This document shows positions 25,012 through 31,740 of a stretch of DNA of 47,342 nucleotides, one piece after another. Numbering within the stretch: the stretch's first letter is position 1; each line of letters opens with the position of its first letter. A program made the translations under genes and the position numbers. The notes below the pieces were generated by a model. That model made no database searches. It was not told the DNA's origin and saw nothing but the letters and a program-made list of their open reading frames with translations. This DNA is from Candidatus Hydrogenedentota bacterium (GTDB lineage: Bacteria; Hydrogenedentota; Hydrogenedentia; Hydrogenedentales; JAGMZX01). The stretch lies in assembly GCA_029556545.1 (NCBI GenBank), contig JAKQEQ010000035.1, forward strand, positions 1-47,342. The letters are read 5' to 3'.

Positions 25012-25928
25012 ATGTTGATTACCCGGTCCAGCACGAGGATGCGATCGATGGCGCCGATGCGCTTGCCGTCTTGCACGACGTGCACTTTCGAGTGGCGGCG
25101 TACCGCCAGTTCAAACACGATTTCGAGCAGGGTGGCGTTTTCCGGTACGGCGGCGTAGTCGGTTTCCATGACGTCGCGGGCGGTCGTCTGTCGTTCCTCG
25201 GCGAAGTACTTTTCGAAGGGGTCGAACTCGCTGATGAACGAGACGCTCTTGAGCTGGCTGAAGAAGTCGGGCATGCCCAGCGTAAACAACCGCTCACAGG
25301 TGATCTCCCCCACGAGCGTCCCGTCATTCTCCACCACGGCGATTGCGTCCAGGCCGAACCGCCGCATGTACCGGGTCACGTCCTTCAACGGCGTGTCCGG
25401 ATGAATGCTCACATAGGGCTCGCGCATGATGTCGCGGGCCGTTACCAGCGTCTCCGGGCTCAGCACGCGGCGCGCGAGGAACTCGTGCACGGATTCCGCA
25501 TCCGCGAGGCTTAGGAGATACGCGCGCTCCTGCGCGTCGCCAAACAGTCGCGCGAACTGGGACATGACGCGCAGCGCGATGTTGGGTTGGTCCTCCGGTA
25601 CGACAAGCAGAACCACGAAATCGACGGGTAGTCCGTCCATGGCGCCGAAATCAATAGGCGCGCGAAGCCGCGCGACGCAGAGACACGGCTTCGGCAGTCC
25701 GGGAATACGCGCGTGCGGGAAGGCGAGGCCGTTCGCGAGGCCCGTTGCCTTCTCGCGTTCGCGGGTCAGGACCGCTTCATAGAGGCGGTTCCGCGTTACG
25801 CCTCCCCGTTCGCCCGGCGCCACCGCGTGCGCCAAGGCGTCGGTCATGTGTTCTATGAGGTCCCACTTGTCAGGTATGTCCAGACCCAGCAGGACCAGAT
25901 CCTTCGAGAATTCCAGGTCTTCCTTCAT
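25008..25928 (-). CDS. PTS EIIA (PtsN-like) domain fused to a CBS pair
   Basis: The 306-residue protein starts at ATG 25928 with GGAGGT nine bases upstream. Residues 1-150 are a fructose/nitrogen-type EIIA domain with the phosphorylatable H72 in GLAFPHARIPG. Residues from about 165 form two CBS motifs (ARDIMREPYVSIHP and ARDVMETDYAAVPENAT), which usually bind adenine nucleotides. No EIIB or EIIC partner is nearby, so a regulatory rather than sugar-transport role is likely. It overlaps the ion permease gene by four bases and is its probable regulator. The pair resembles regulatory EIIA partners of K+ or Na+ transporters. Confidence 0.9.
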   Translation of the reverse strand: MKEDLEFSKDLVLLGLDIPDKWDLIEHMTDALAHAVAPGERGGVTRNRLYEAVLTREREKATGLANGLAFPHARIPGLPKPCLCVARLRAPIDFGAMDGLPVDFVVLLVVPEDQPNIALRVMSQFARLFGDAQERAYLLSLADAESVHEFLARRVLSPETLVTARDIMREPYVSIHPDTPLKDVTRYMRRFGLDAIAVVENDGTLVGEITCERLFTLGMPDFFSQLKSVSFISEFDPFEKYFAEERQTTARDVMETDYAAVPENATLLEIVFELAVRRHSKVHVVQDGKRIGAIDRILVLDRVINI

Positions 25929-26076
25929 GAGGCCGGACCTCCCCCGGCTGCAATACGGCCCGTTCGGGTCGGTTGGATGGTAGGAGCGGAAAGCCACTCG
26001 ATCAGGGTGTTCGGATAGAGGATAGCACGTTTGTGTGGCACGATTCGAGCGCGCTAAGGCCGTGGCCGCCGGGCAG

Positions 26077-26442
26077 TTACTCCTCCGGCGGAACCGGTAT
26101 TGCGCGTAAGGGCGTATCCAGCGTCCCTGCGCCCGCCGCGGTGTCCGGAGACGGAGCGGAGCTTTCCGGCAATTCGACCAATTGCTTGAGGGCCTTGCCG
26201 GGTTTGAAGATGGGCACCCGCTTCGCGTCGATGGGCACCGCCTGGCCCGTGCGCGGGTTGCGGCCGATGCGCGCGTCCCGGGTCTTGATCTCGAAGACGC
26301 CAAAATTCCGTATTTCGAGGCGATTGCCCTCAGCCAGGGTTTCCGCGATGGTATCCAGGGTGGCCTGAATGACATCCGCCACCTCGTTCTGCGTGTAGCC
26401 CAACCGTTCCGCCACGTCGATCACAAGTTCTCGCTTGGTCAC
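26077..26442 (-). CDS. HU/IHF-family DNA-binding protein with a C-terminal tail
   Basis: I choose the GTG at 26442 (AAGGAG eight bases upstream), which gives the familiar start MTKRELV; an earlier GTG three codons upstream is too close to the ribosome binding site. The first 90 residues are a complete HU/IHF domain: VIDVAERLGYTQNEV, GNRLEIRNFGVFEIK and the DNA-inserting arm ARIGRNPRTGQAVPI with its RNPxTG tip. The remaining 30 residues are an acidic, Pro/Ala-rich tail not found in canonical HU. It should be a homodimeric nucleoid protein bending DNA. It lies 49 bases downstream of the unknown membrane gene and may share its transcript. Confidence 0.95.
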   Translation of the reverse strand: MTKRELVIDVAERLGYTQNEVADVIQATLDTIAETLAEGNRLEIRNFGVFEIKTRDARIGRNPRTGQAVPIDAKRVPIFKPGKALKQLVELPESSAPSPDTAAGAGTLDTPLRAIPVPPEE

Positions 26443-26491
26443 GCCTTCCACTCCTTGTCCCCGGTTCCGCCCGCCGCCGCCGCCGTGCCGC

Positions 26492-27067
26492 CTAGCGGTG
26501 CGGGAAGACGGTGTTCAACCACCAGTCCACCATGCCCGTGGCGTACGCCGCGCCGAGAGCCACGGCGATGACGACAATCGCGCCCACCACCCACACCACG
26601 GTTTCCATGGAACCGCTGGCTTGCATGGCGCCTTCCGCGGTTATCGTGGACGCGATGTAAATCTTCTCGCCCGCCTCCGCGCGCTGTTTCTTGTCGATGA
26701 GCGCACCCAGCGTCTCGTTAATCGCGATGAAGCAGCGGTGCCATTCGGTCTGGAGCTTCTTGATCGCCACGTCCGACTGGGCGTAAATCGATTCGAGACT
26801 CGTGGACTGCGAAACAATATTCATGGTATTGCTGTCGAGCGTGTAATCGGCGGCGAGTGTATCCTTGAGCACCCGGTGCTCCCGGGCCAGTTTGCTCTTG
26901 ATTTTGAGGAACTGGTTCTCGAGTTGCGCCTTATTGACGCCCGGACTCGGGTAGGCGTTCATGATCTGGTTGAAGAGCAACCAGTCGTTCATGAACTCCT
27001 GGCACATGGCCACGCGGCGCTCGAGCGTCGCGATAATCTGCATCTGCTTCTTGCTAAGTCGTGCCAT
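26492..27067 (-). CDS. Unknown protein with C-terminal transmembrane anchor
   Basis: This 191-residue protein begins MARLSKKQMQIIATLERRV (ATG 27067, GGGAGG 11 bases upstream). It is mostly helical and charged, with no cysteine pair of note, then has one membrane helix near the C-terminus (VVWVVGAIVVIAVALGAAYA) and a short tail ending FPHR. The orientation suggests a cytoplasmic helical domain tethered by its tail. No family is recognised. A good promoter (27120-27148) with a 46-base leader supports expression. It precedes the HU-like gene on the same strand. Confidence 0.8.
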   Translation of the reverse strand: MARLSKKQMQIIATLERRVAMCQEFMNDWLLFNQIMNAYPSPGVNKAQLENQFLKIKSKLAREHRVLKDTLAADYTLDSNTMNIVSQSTSLESIYAQSDVAIKKLQTEWHRCFIAINETLGALIDKKQRAEAGEKIYIASTITAEGAMQASGSMETVVWVVGAIVVIAVALGAAYATGMVDWWLNTVFPHR

Positions 27068-27119
27068 TGAAACGGCGACCTCCCTCGCGAAAAACCCCAC
27101 AGAGAAAAGACGAACTCTT

Positions 27120-27148
27120 AATCTAGCACACGCCGGGGGCAATGTCAA
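27120..27148 (-). promoter_or_regulatory. Sigma-70-type promoter of the 27067 gene
   Basis: Minus-strand TTGACA (27143-27148, perfect), a 17-base spacer and TAGATT (27120-27125). It lies about 50 bases before the ATG and may also serve the HU-like gene. Confidence 0.65.
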
Positions 27149-27312
27149 ACCCGCCGCCCTTAAGTCAAACGGACATGCCGTGTTACAAAACTCCGCCGCC
27201 CGACCAGGCGACCGCTTGCGATTACCCCCTCGCGAACGCCACACTGTGTCGCCAGTCACGCGCGAGACGCCCGCGCCATGGAAAAGAAGGGCCGCAATTG
27301 GAGGAAACGCAA

Positions 27313-27969
27313 GTGCTTGTACTCTTTGCCGCCGATTTGCATGGCCGGCATGAAACGTACCGCTGGTTGGGCGACCAGGTGAAGTCCCGCCGGCCGGACC
27401 TCGTCGTGCTGGCAGGCGACTTGCTCTGCAGCCGCGCAGGATACCCCACGCGGGAGGCCGCGCAACGGGCCGACGGGGATGCCGTTCTCCTGCACATTAT
27501 CGGATGGAAAACGTCGACGCTGTACCTGATGGGCAACTGGGACCGGATCGCGCTTCCCGAGCGGCCACCGGGCGTGCGGTCGCTGCATGGGCGGCGCATC
27601 GAGTGGCAAGGCTTCAACCTCGTCGGATATCAAGTAACCCCGCCGTTTACCGGCGGCCCCTTCGAGAAGCCCGAGGAGACCATCGCGGAAGAACTCGACG
27701 CTCTCGCGCCGCTGCTCGACGAGAACACGCTCCTTGTCACGCACGGGCCCGCGCGCGGCATTCTCGACGTCACCCACACCGGCGCGCACGTGGGCAGCGT
27801 GGCGTTACGCGGCCTCGTGGACCGGCGCCCGTTCCGCGTCCACGTGCACGGCCATATCCACGAATGCTTCGGCCGCGACGGGAGGCATTTCAACGTGGCC
27901 GCGGGCCGTGTTATGCGGGCGCTGCTGCTCAATGCGGCAACGCTTGAAGGTGAAGTCCTTTCGGCGTGA
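27313..27969 (+). CDS. Metallophosphoesterase
   Basis: A GTG at 27313 with GGAGG eight bases upstream gives 218 residues and places the first motif at the very N-terminus. The calcineurin-like signature is in order: DLHG (D8, H10), LAGDLL, GNWD in place of GNHD, VTHGP, and GHIH. The His of GNHD, which normally protonates the leaving group, is Trp here, as in some phosphoesterases with relaxed or altered activity. It is cytoplasmic by lack of a signal peptide. The substrate may be a phosphodiester; it cannot be specified. The gene stands alone, divergent from 26492-27067. Confidence 0.88.
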   Translation: MLVLFAADLHGRHETYRWLGDQVKSRRPDLVVLAGDLLCSRAGYPTREAAQRADGDAVLLHIIGWKTSTLYLMGNWDRIALPERPPGVRSLHGRRIEWQGFNLVGYQVTPPFTGGPFEKPEETIAEELDALAPLLDENTLLVTHGPARGILDVTHTGAHVGSVALRGLVDRRPFRVHVHGHIHECFGRDGRHFNVAAGRVMRALLLNAATLEGEVLSA

Positions 27970-28052
27970 ATATGTGTCCGGTTAATGCGCCGTGCTCGTC
28001 GGTCAAGCCGGGGCGGACGGGGTCGCGGGAGGAGACTTGGGGTGAGGGAAAT

Positions 28053-28104
28053 GACGGAAACGACGAAAGGGACGAAAAGGATACGAGGGACGCAACAGAC
28101 GCGA
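28053..28104 (+). repeat. Purine-rich degenerate GACGAAAGG repeat
   Basis: Units GACGGAAAC, GACGAAAGG, GACGAAAAGG, ATACGAGG and GACGCAAC follow in series between two convergent genes. The run is almost purely purine apart from regular C residues. It resembles degenerate short extragenic repeats; no function is evident. Confidence 0.55.
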
Positions 28105-28121
28105 GAAAGGCGGTGCTGCAA

Positions 28122-28724
28122 TCAATTCCACCAACTGTGCCAGACGAGGCCCGCGTAGTCCCAGAAAACGTTCCAGGCGTTTCGGAAGTCCGCCGTCACG
28201 CTGACAGGGGCGAAGACGCCGATGGGGAGGGCCGCCGGGATGTTGCCCCGGGTGTATTCGAGCATCCACGTTCCAGGGGTCATGTTATACCCCTTGCCCT
28301 GTTTCGGTTCGAGAACGGCGCAGTCTCCCGGCAGGTAGAGGGTCGGCGCCAACTGGCCCTCTGTATACGTGCGCATTTCCCCGGCGAACATGCAATCCCA
28401 GACCGTCATGTCGGCGTACCGCCCCGAGAAGCCCTCGCTGCCGATAGGCGTGCCGAAGATGAGGATGTATTCCTTCGTGGAAGCGTAGAGAATGGCCATC
28501 TGGCCAAGCGTGCCGCCGGTTCGGTTGAAGTGCCAATGGAGGTCTTCGCGGATTTGTTTCGGGTAACGGGTTTTCAGTTCCGCGACAATATCCGCAACGG
28601 CCTGTTCGATAGGCTTGTCGATTCCCAACAGGGATGTCTCGTGAATTTCCTCCGGCGTGAATTTCAGGTTGCCGCACCCGGCAATCAGTAGTATGGCGGA
28701 TAGTCCCAACGGCCAGATTCTCAT
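28122..28724 (-). CDS. Sigma-1 receptor/ERG2-like lipoprotein
   Basis: The 200-residue protein (ATG 28724) begins with a lipoprotein signal, MRIWPLGLSAILLIAGC, lipobox Cys17. The rest matches the ERG2/sigma-1 receptor family along its whole length: ASTKEYILIFGTPIGSEG parallels human HASLSEYVLLFGTALGSRG, SGRYA parallels SGRYW, and PGTWMLEYTRGNIP parallels PNTWMVEYGRGVIP. The ligand-binding Tyr103 and Glu172 of sigma-1 correspond to Y86 and E156; an Asp (D110) lies near the Asp126 site with a one-residue shift. Fungal ERG2 isomerises sterol Delta8 to Delta7; sigma-1 binds sterols and lipophilic amines. No sterol-pathway gene is in the window. Here the cupin-like barrel would be lipid-anchored in the envelope instead of the ER. 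Confidence 0.88.
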   Translation of the reverse strand: MRIWPLGLSAILLIAGCGNLKFTPEEIHETSLLGIDKPIEQAVADIVAELKTRYPKQIREDLHWHFNRTGGTLGQMAILYASTKEYILIFGTPIGSEGFSGRYADMTVWDCMFAGEMRTYTEGQLAPTLYLPGDCAVLEPKQGKGYNMTPGTWMLEYTRGNIPAALPIGVFAPVSVTADFRNAWNVFWDYAGLVWHSWWN

Positions 28725-29031
28725 GATGCACCCCACTTCCGCGGCGTCGATGCCGGTTTCGTATGTTCGGGTCTTTCCGGACGGCGCACGTGTCCGTCCG
28801 TGGGCAATTCGCGACCGACAGTGTAGCGACAATACGCCGTTCTCGACGTGAGTTCAACCGCGCGAAATCACCCTTCGACTCGCTGTAACGCGGTGGCGAA
28901 CGCGCGCATACGCAGGACGGCACGCCTCGGGTTCCCAAGCGCTTGCCGCGGCGTGGCGCGAAGGTTGGCGGAAGCTCCGCGACGGCGGATACAATGGGGA
29001 ATATCGGAAGACACGGGGCGGTGATCACGCG
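28725..29031. other. Divergent intergenic region
   Basis: These 307 bases lie between the sigma-1-like gene and the nucleotidyltransferase pair. The minus-strand promoter at 28829-28857 serves the former. On the plus strand a good -10, TACAAT (28990-28995), lies about 40 bases before ATG 29032, with only TTGGCG at a long 19-base spacing. No further gene is supported. Confidence 0.5.
28829..28857 (-). promoter_or_regulatory. Candidate promoter of the sigma-1-like gene
   Basis: Minus-strand TTGAAC (28852-28857), 17 bases, then TATTGT (28829-28834), each four of six. The leader to ATG 28724 would be about 100 bases. Confidence 0.45.
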
Positions 29032-29592
29032 ATGAACGGCCTGTTCGAAGCGGCGGGCGAGGTCGGCGCGTTTCTCACGGAACGCGCATGGGAGTACTGC
29101 ATTATCGGCGGTTTGGCGGTGGCCCGTTGGGGAGAGCCGCGCGCGACCTTGGGCGCGGATATGACGCTGCTTACGGCATGGGGCAGTGAGGAGGAGTACG
29201 TCGATGTGCTGCTCGAACGTTTCGAGTCGCGCATCCCGGAGGCGCGGGCGTTTGCCCTGAGCCGGCGCGTGCTGCTGCTGCGCGCCGGGAACGGGAGCGA
29301 CGTGGACATCGCGTTGGGGGCATTGCCGTTCGAGGCCGAGATGGTGCGCCGGGCGACACCCGTCGCGTTTGCGCCGGGCTTGACGCTCCCCTGTTGCACG
29401 GCGGAAGACCTGTTCATCATGAAGACCTTCGCGGGACGCCCGCGCGACTGGCTGGACGCGGAGGGCGTGGCCGCGCGGCAGCCGCGACTCGACAGGGAGT
29501 ACATTCTCAAGCATTTGGGCGCGTTATGCGCGTTGAAGGAGGCGCCCGACCTGCTCGAACGGGCCCGGCGACTGCTGGAGGAGCGACAATGA
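29032..29592 (+). CDS. AbiEii-like nucleotidyltransferase with altered metal site
   Basis: The 186-residue protein has the AbiEii/DUF6036-type nucleotidyltransferase core: YCIIGGLAVARWG, then RATLGADMTLL, then DVDIALGALPFE and a helical C-terminus with CTAEDLFIMKTFAGRPRDWLD. In relatives the second segment usually reads R.TRDADLTLL; here the first Asp of that pair is Gly41, leaving D43. The change could weaken metal binding. Its stop overlaps the ATG of a 75-residue protein (ATGA), as in toxin-antitoxin and defence pairs. Family members act as toxins or as RNA- or protein-modifying enzymes; which applies here is unknown. Confidence 0.8.
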   Translation: MNGLFEAAGEVGAFLTERAWEYCIIGGLAVARWGEPRATLGADMTLLTAWGSEEEYVDVLLERFESRIPEARAFALSRRVLLLRAGNGSDVDIALGALPFEAEMVRRATPVAFAPGLTLPCCTAEDLFIMKTFAGRPRDWLDAEGVAARQPRLDREYILKHLGALCALKEAPDLLERARRLLEERQ

Positions 29593-29816
29593 AGCATCCG
29601 ACGCTGGAAGAGCAGCGTCGCCTGGTGCGCCAGTGGGATGAGACGGGGCGCGAGTTGGAGCGCATGCGCAGGCAGGCCCTGCGCGACATGCCCTACAACT
29701 GGGCCGATGTGGATGCCTTGCTTGCCGTGGGCTTGGCGTTTCCGCGCGAGCCGCGCACGACCAGCGGCCTCGTCGAGATGCAGCGCTGCTTCATGCGCGC
29801 GCGAGGCGCCCAGTGA
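29589..29816 (+). CDS. Small helical partner of the nucleotidyltransferase
   Basis: This 75-residue protein begins MKHPTLEEQRRLVRQWDETG and is rich in charged helix, with PYNWADVDALLAVGLAFPREP toward the C-terminus given here only as its hallmark NWADVDALL. It overlaps the nucleotidyltransferase by four bases and is therefore coupled. No established family is recalled. By position and size it is a plausible cognate partner or target of the enzyme, perhaps the antitoxin or toxin half of the pair. This is inference from organisation. Confidence 0.7.
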   Translation: MKHPTLEEQRRLVRQWDETGRELERMRRQALRDMPYNWADVDALLAVGLAFPREPRTTSGLVEMQRCFMRARGAQ

Positions 29817-29955
29817 CAGCCGCTTCTGGTACGGGCGGTCTGTTGCGTCCTGCCCGTTTCCAGCGCTGGCGCAAGCGGCGCGCTACGGGCTGCAATCACG
29901 GTAAGGACAGGCTGCGGCCTGGGTGTACATCCCTGTTCTTGGAAAGGCCTTGTGC

Positions 29956-30213
29956 TTGAACAAGAAGAAAACGCTAAAGAAACTACTCGGACGATCGCGA
30001 AATATCCGATTTGCCGAGTTGATCGCGGTGGCCAACGCATTCGGGTTTCACGAGACACGCAGCCGGGTCAGTCATCACATTCTTGAGCATCCCGCCATAC
30101 CGGAGTTACTCAATCTCCAAGACTGTGGGGGGCAGGCGAAACCGTATCAAGTGAGACAATTCCTGTCGCTCGTGGAACAGTATAATCTTGACATGGAGGA
30201 GACCGACGAATGA
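29956..30213 (+). CDS. hicA: HicA-like toxin
   Basis: The protein of 85 residues starts at TTG 29956 (MNKKKTLKKLLGRSRNIRF), with AAGG eight bases upstream; an in-frame GTG at 29923 would add eleven residues unlike the family. The dsRBD-like HicA fold is indicated by FAELIAVANAFGFHE, the active-site region SRVSHHILEHP with H40, and the strand LLNLQ. HicA is an mRNA interferase that cuts translated transcripts when free. The gene overlaps hicB by four bases. A weak TTG start would keep toxin synthesis low. It follows the nucleotidyltransferase pair by about 140 bases. Confidence 0.85.
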   Translation: MNKKKTLKKLLGRSRNIRFAELIAVANAFGFHETRSRVSHHILEHPAIPELLNLQDCGGQAKPYQVRQFLSLVEQYNLDMEETDE

Positions 30214-30431
30214 GCGATTATCATATCAACGTCTTTTACAGCGAAAAGGACGGCGGGTATATAGCGGACATCCCGGACCTGCGCTTCTGTTCCGCTTTCG
30301 GCGCGACGCCGGAAGAGGCCCTTCATGAAGTGCTCATCGCGAAGGAGGTCTGGATCGAGTCGGCGCGCGCCTCCGGAAAACCTGTCCCCCGGCCTCGCTA
30401 CCAGCCCGCGATCTACCGCGTGGCGTCGTAA
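30210..30431 (+). CDS. hicB: HicB-like antitoxin
   Basis: The protein of 73 residues has the partial RNase-H fold of HicB: YHINVFYSEKDGGYIADIPDL followed by a helix with TPEEALHEVLIAKEVWIESA and GKPVPRPRY at the end; I cite only the hallmark GGYIADIPDL. There is no C-terminal helix-turn-helix or ribbon-helix-helix DNA-binding domain, so it probably neutralises HicA by binding alone. Its ATG overlaps the hicA stop (ATGA). The toxin-first order is the usual one for hicAB. Confidence 0.88.
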   Translation: MSDYHINVFYSEKDGGYIADIPDLRFCSAFGATPEEALHEVLIAKEVWIESARASGKPVPRPRYQPAIYRVAS

Positions 30432-30441
30432 GCGCGCCCCT

Positions 30442-30558
30442 GTTTGTAGTTCAGCCTTCAGGCTGTCTTGAACGCCGGGCTAGAGCTTGCACTCCGAACA
30501 GGTTTGTAGTCCAGCCTTCAGGTTGCCCTAGACACAGGCTGAAGCCTGCACTACAAAC
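30442..30558. repeat. Second TAGTTCAGGCTTCAGCCTG-family element
   Basis: The element starts GTTTGTAGTTCAGCCTTCAG, has an internal degenerate copy, and ends with the inverted form CAGGCTGAAGCCTGCACTAC. Outer ends pair over GTTTGTAGT/ACTACAAAC. It is the same family as the array at 11405-11550 and sits between convergent hicB and rlmB. Confidence 0.8.
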
Positions 30559-30564
30559 CCACGT

Positions 30565-31290
30565 TCATCGCCTCCGCTGTCGCAGGCACTCGGCGAGGGC
30601 GATGCCGGCGCTGACGGAGGCGTTCAGGCTCGTGATTAGGCCGCTGATCGGGATGCGCACGACATGGTCGCAGCGTTCGCGGACCAGTCGCCGCACGCCC
30701 TTGCCTTCGCCGCCGATAATCAGCAGAGTCTTACCCGTCAGGTCCACATCCCAGAGCAGTTTGTCCCCCGCCGCATCGAGCGCCGCAGCCCAGAATCCCG
30801 CCTGCTGCATCTGCTCGATGGCGCGGGCGAGGTTGGTGACGCGGACAAGTGGGACATGTTCGACGGCGCCCGCCGCAGCCTTGACCATAGCAGGCGAAAT
30901 GGGCGCGGCGCGGTCTTTCGTGAACAGGACGGCCCCCGCCCCGCACGCCGACGCCGACCGGACAATCGCGCCGAAGTTTTGCGGGTCTTCGATGCCGTCG
31001 AGCGCAACAAATAGAGATTCCGCCGTCGCCGCCGCGAGCGCTGCCTTGAGTTCGATCACGGGCAGCGGCTCCGCCTCAAGAATGGCCCCCTGATGCGCGC
31101 CGCCGCGCGCGATCCGGTCCAGTTCCTGCCGCGTGCAATACACCGTCTGAAGACCGCGCGCCGCCGCTGCCAGCGCTTCGAGTCCCTTCGCGTCGCGCAG
31201 GAGATACAGCCGGCGCCCTGGCCGTTTCCCGGCGCGCAGGCACTCGAGGGTGGGGGTGCGCCCGTACACGATTTCCGGGTTCGCGGCCAC
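30565..31290 (-). CDS. rlmB: RlmB-type 23S rRNA 2'-O-ribose methyltransferase
   Basis: The GTG at 31290 gives 241 residues and overlaps the stop of the upstream TPR gene by one base. An N-terminal substrate-binding domain (VYGRTPTLECLRAGKR) precedes a SpoU methyltransferase domain with the three knot motifs ALDGIEDPQNFGAIVRSA, IIGGEGKGVRRL and IPISGLITSLNASVSAGIALAE. The last two form the trefoil knot that binds S-adenosylmethionine. The family methylates a guanosine ribose (G2251 in E. coli) in the peptidyl-transferase region of 23S rRNA; other SpoU targets cannot be ruled out. It is the third gene of a minus-strand operon. Confidence 0.93.
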   Translation of the reverse strand: MAANPEIVYGRTPTLECLRAGKRPGRRLYLLRDAKGLEALAAAARGLQTVYCTRQELDRIARGGAHQGAILEAEPLPVIELKAALAAATAESLFVALDGIEDPQNFGAIVRSASACGAGAVLFTKDRAAPISPAMVKAAAGAVEHVPLVRVTNLARAIEQMQQAGFWAAALDAAGDKLLWDVDLTGKTLLIIGGEGKGVRRLVRERCDHVVRIPISGLITSLNASVSAGIALAECLRQRRR

Positions 31291-31730
31291 TACGGAAGCT
31301 CGTGCAGTTCCTTGAGCTTCGTGGCGCGCAGGCTCAGGTTGTCCATTTCCGGCACGCGGCTGTCGTAGGTCCATGCCTGCCCGGCCAGGAGTTCCTGGAG
31401 GATGTTAAACGCCTGCTGGTAGTTGCCGAGCTTTTCCTGGCATTTGACCATCCTGTATTTGTTGTGCCAGTAGTTCGCGCCGGACGCGCCGTAGCGGGCA
31501 AAACAGGTGTTGAGCACCTCCGCGGCGCGTTCGTAACGCCACAACGTCATCAGGTAGCCGCCGATCGTCGAGAGCCGCGCTTCGTCTTTCACGTCCTGGG
31601 CGGCGTCCTGGCCCGGCGCGTTCTTCGTCGCCTGCCCCACCATCCAGTTCACGCCGCCGCTCGACGCGAGCCAGCCGATAGCCACGACAATGACGATGAT
31701 AAGCGGCCACTTCAGTCCACTGAGGTCCAT
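31290..31730 (-). CDS. Membrane-anchored TPR-like protein
   Basis: This 146-residue protein has an N-terminal membrane anchor (WPLIIVIVVAIGWLASSG) and then helical pairs with TPR spacing: ARLSTIGGYLMTLWRYERAAEVLNTC and KYRMVKCQEKLGNYQQAFNIL, of which RYERAAEVL and NYQQAFNIL are the clearest signatures. It should be a periplasmic or cytoplasmic scaffold attached to the inner membrane. ATG 31730 has GGAG seven bases upstream, 11 bases after the stop of the zinc-finger gene. It has no assigned partner; operon members are the zinc-finger protein and rlmB. Confidence 0.8.
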   Translation of the reverse strand: MDLSGLKWPLIIVIVVAIGWLASSGGVNWMVGQATKNAPGQDAAQDVKDEARLSTIGGYLMTLWRYERAAEVLNTCFARYGASGANYWHNKYRMVKCQEKLGNYQQAFNILQELLAGQAWTYDSRVPEMDNLSLRATKLKELHELP

Positions 31731-31740
31731 TGGGTGTCTC

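Noticed and set aside
27142-27312. N-terminal extension of the metallophosphoesterase
   Set aside because: The extra 57 codons overlap the divergent promoter at 27120-27148, read as low-complexity Pro/Arg sequence, and would move the first metal motif far from the N-terminus. GTG 27313 has a strong ribosome binding site.
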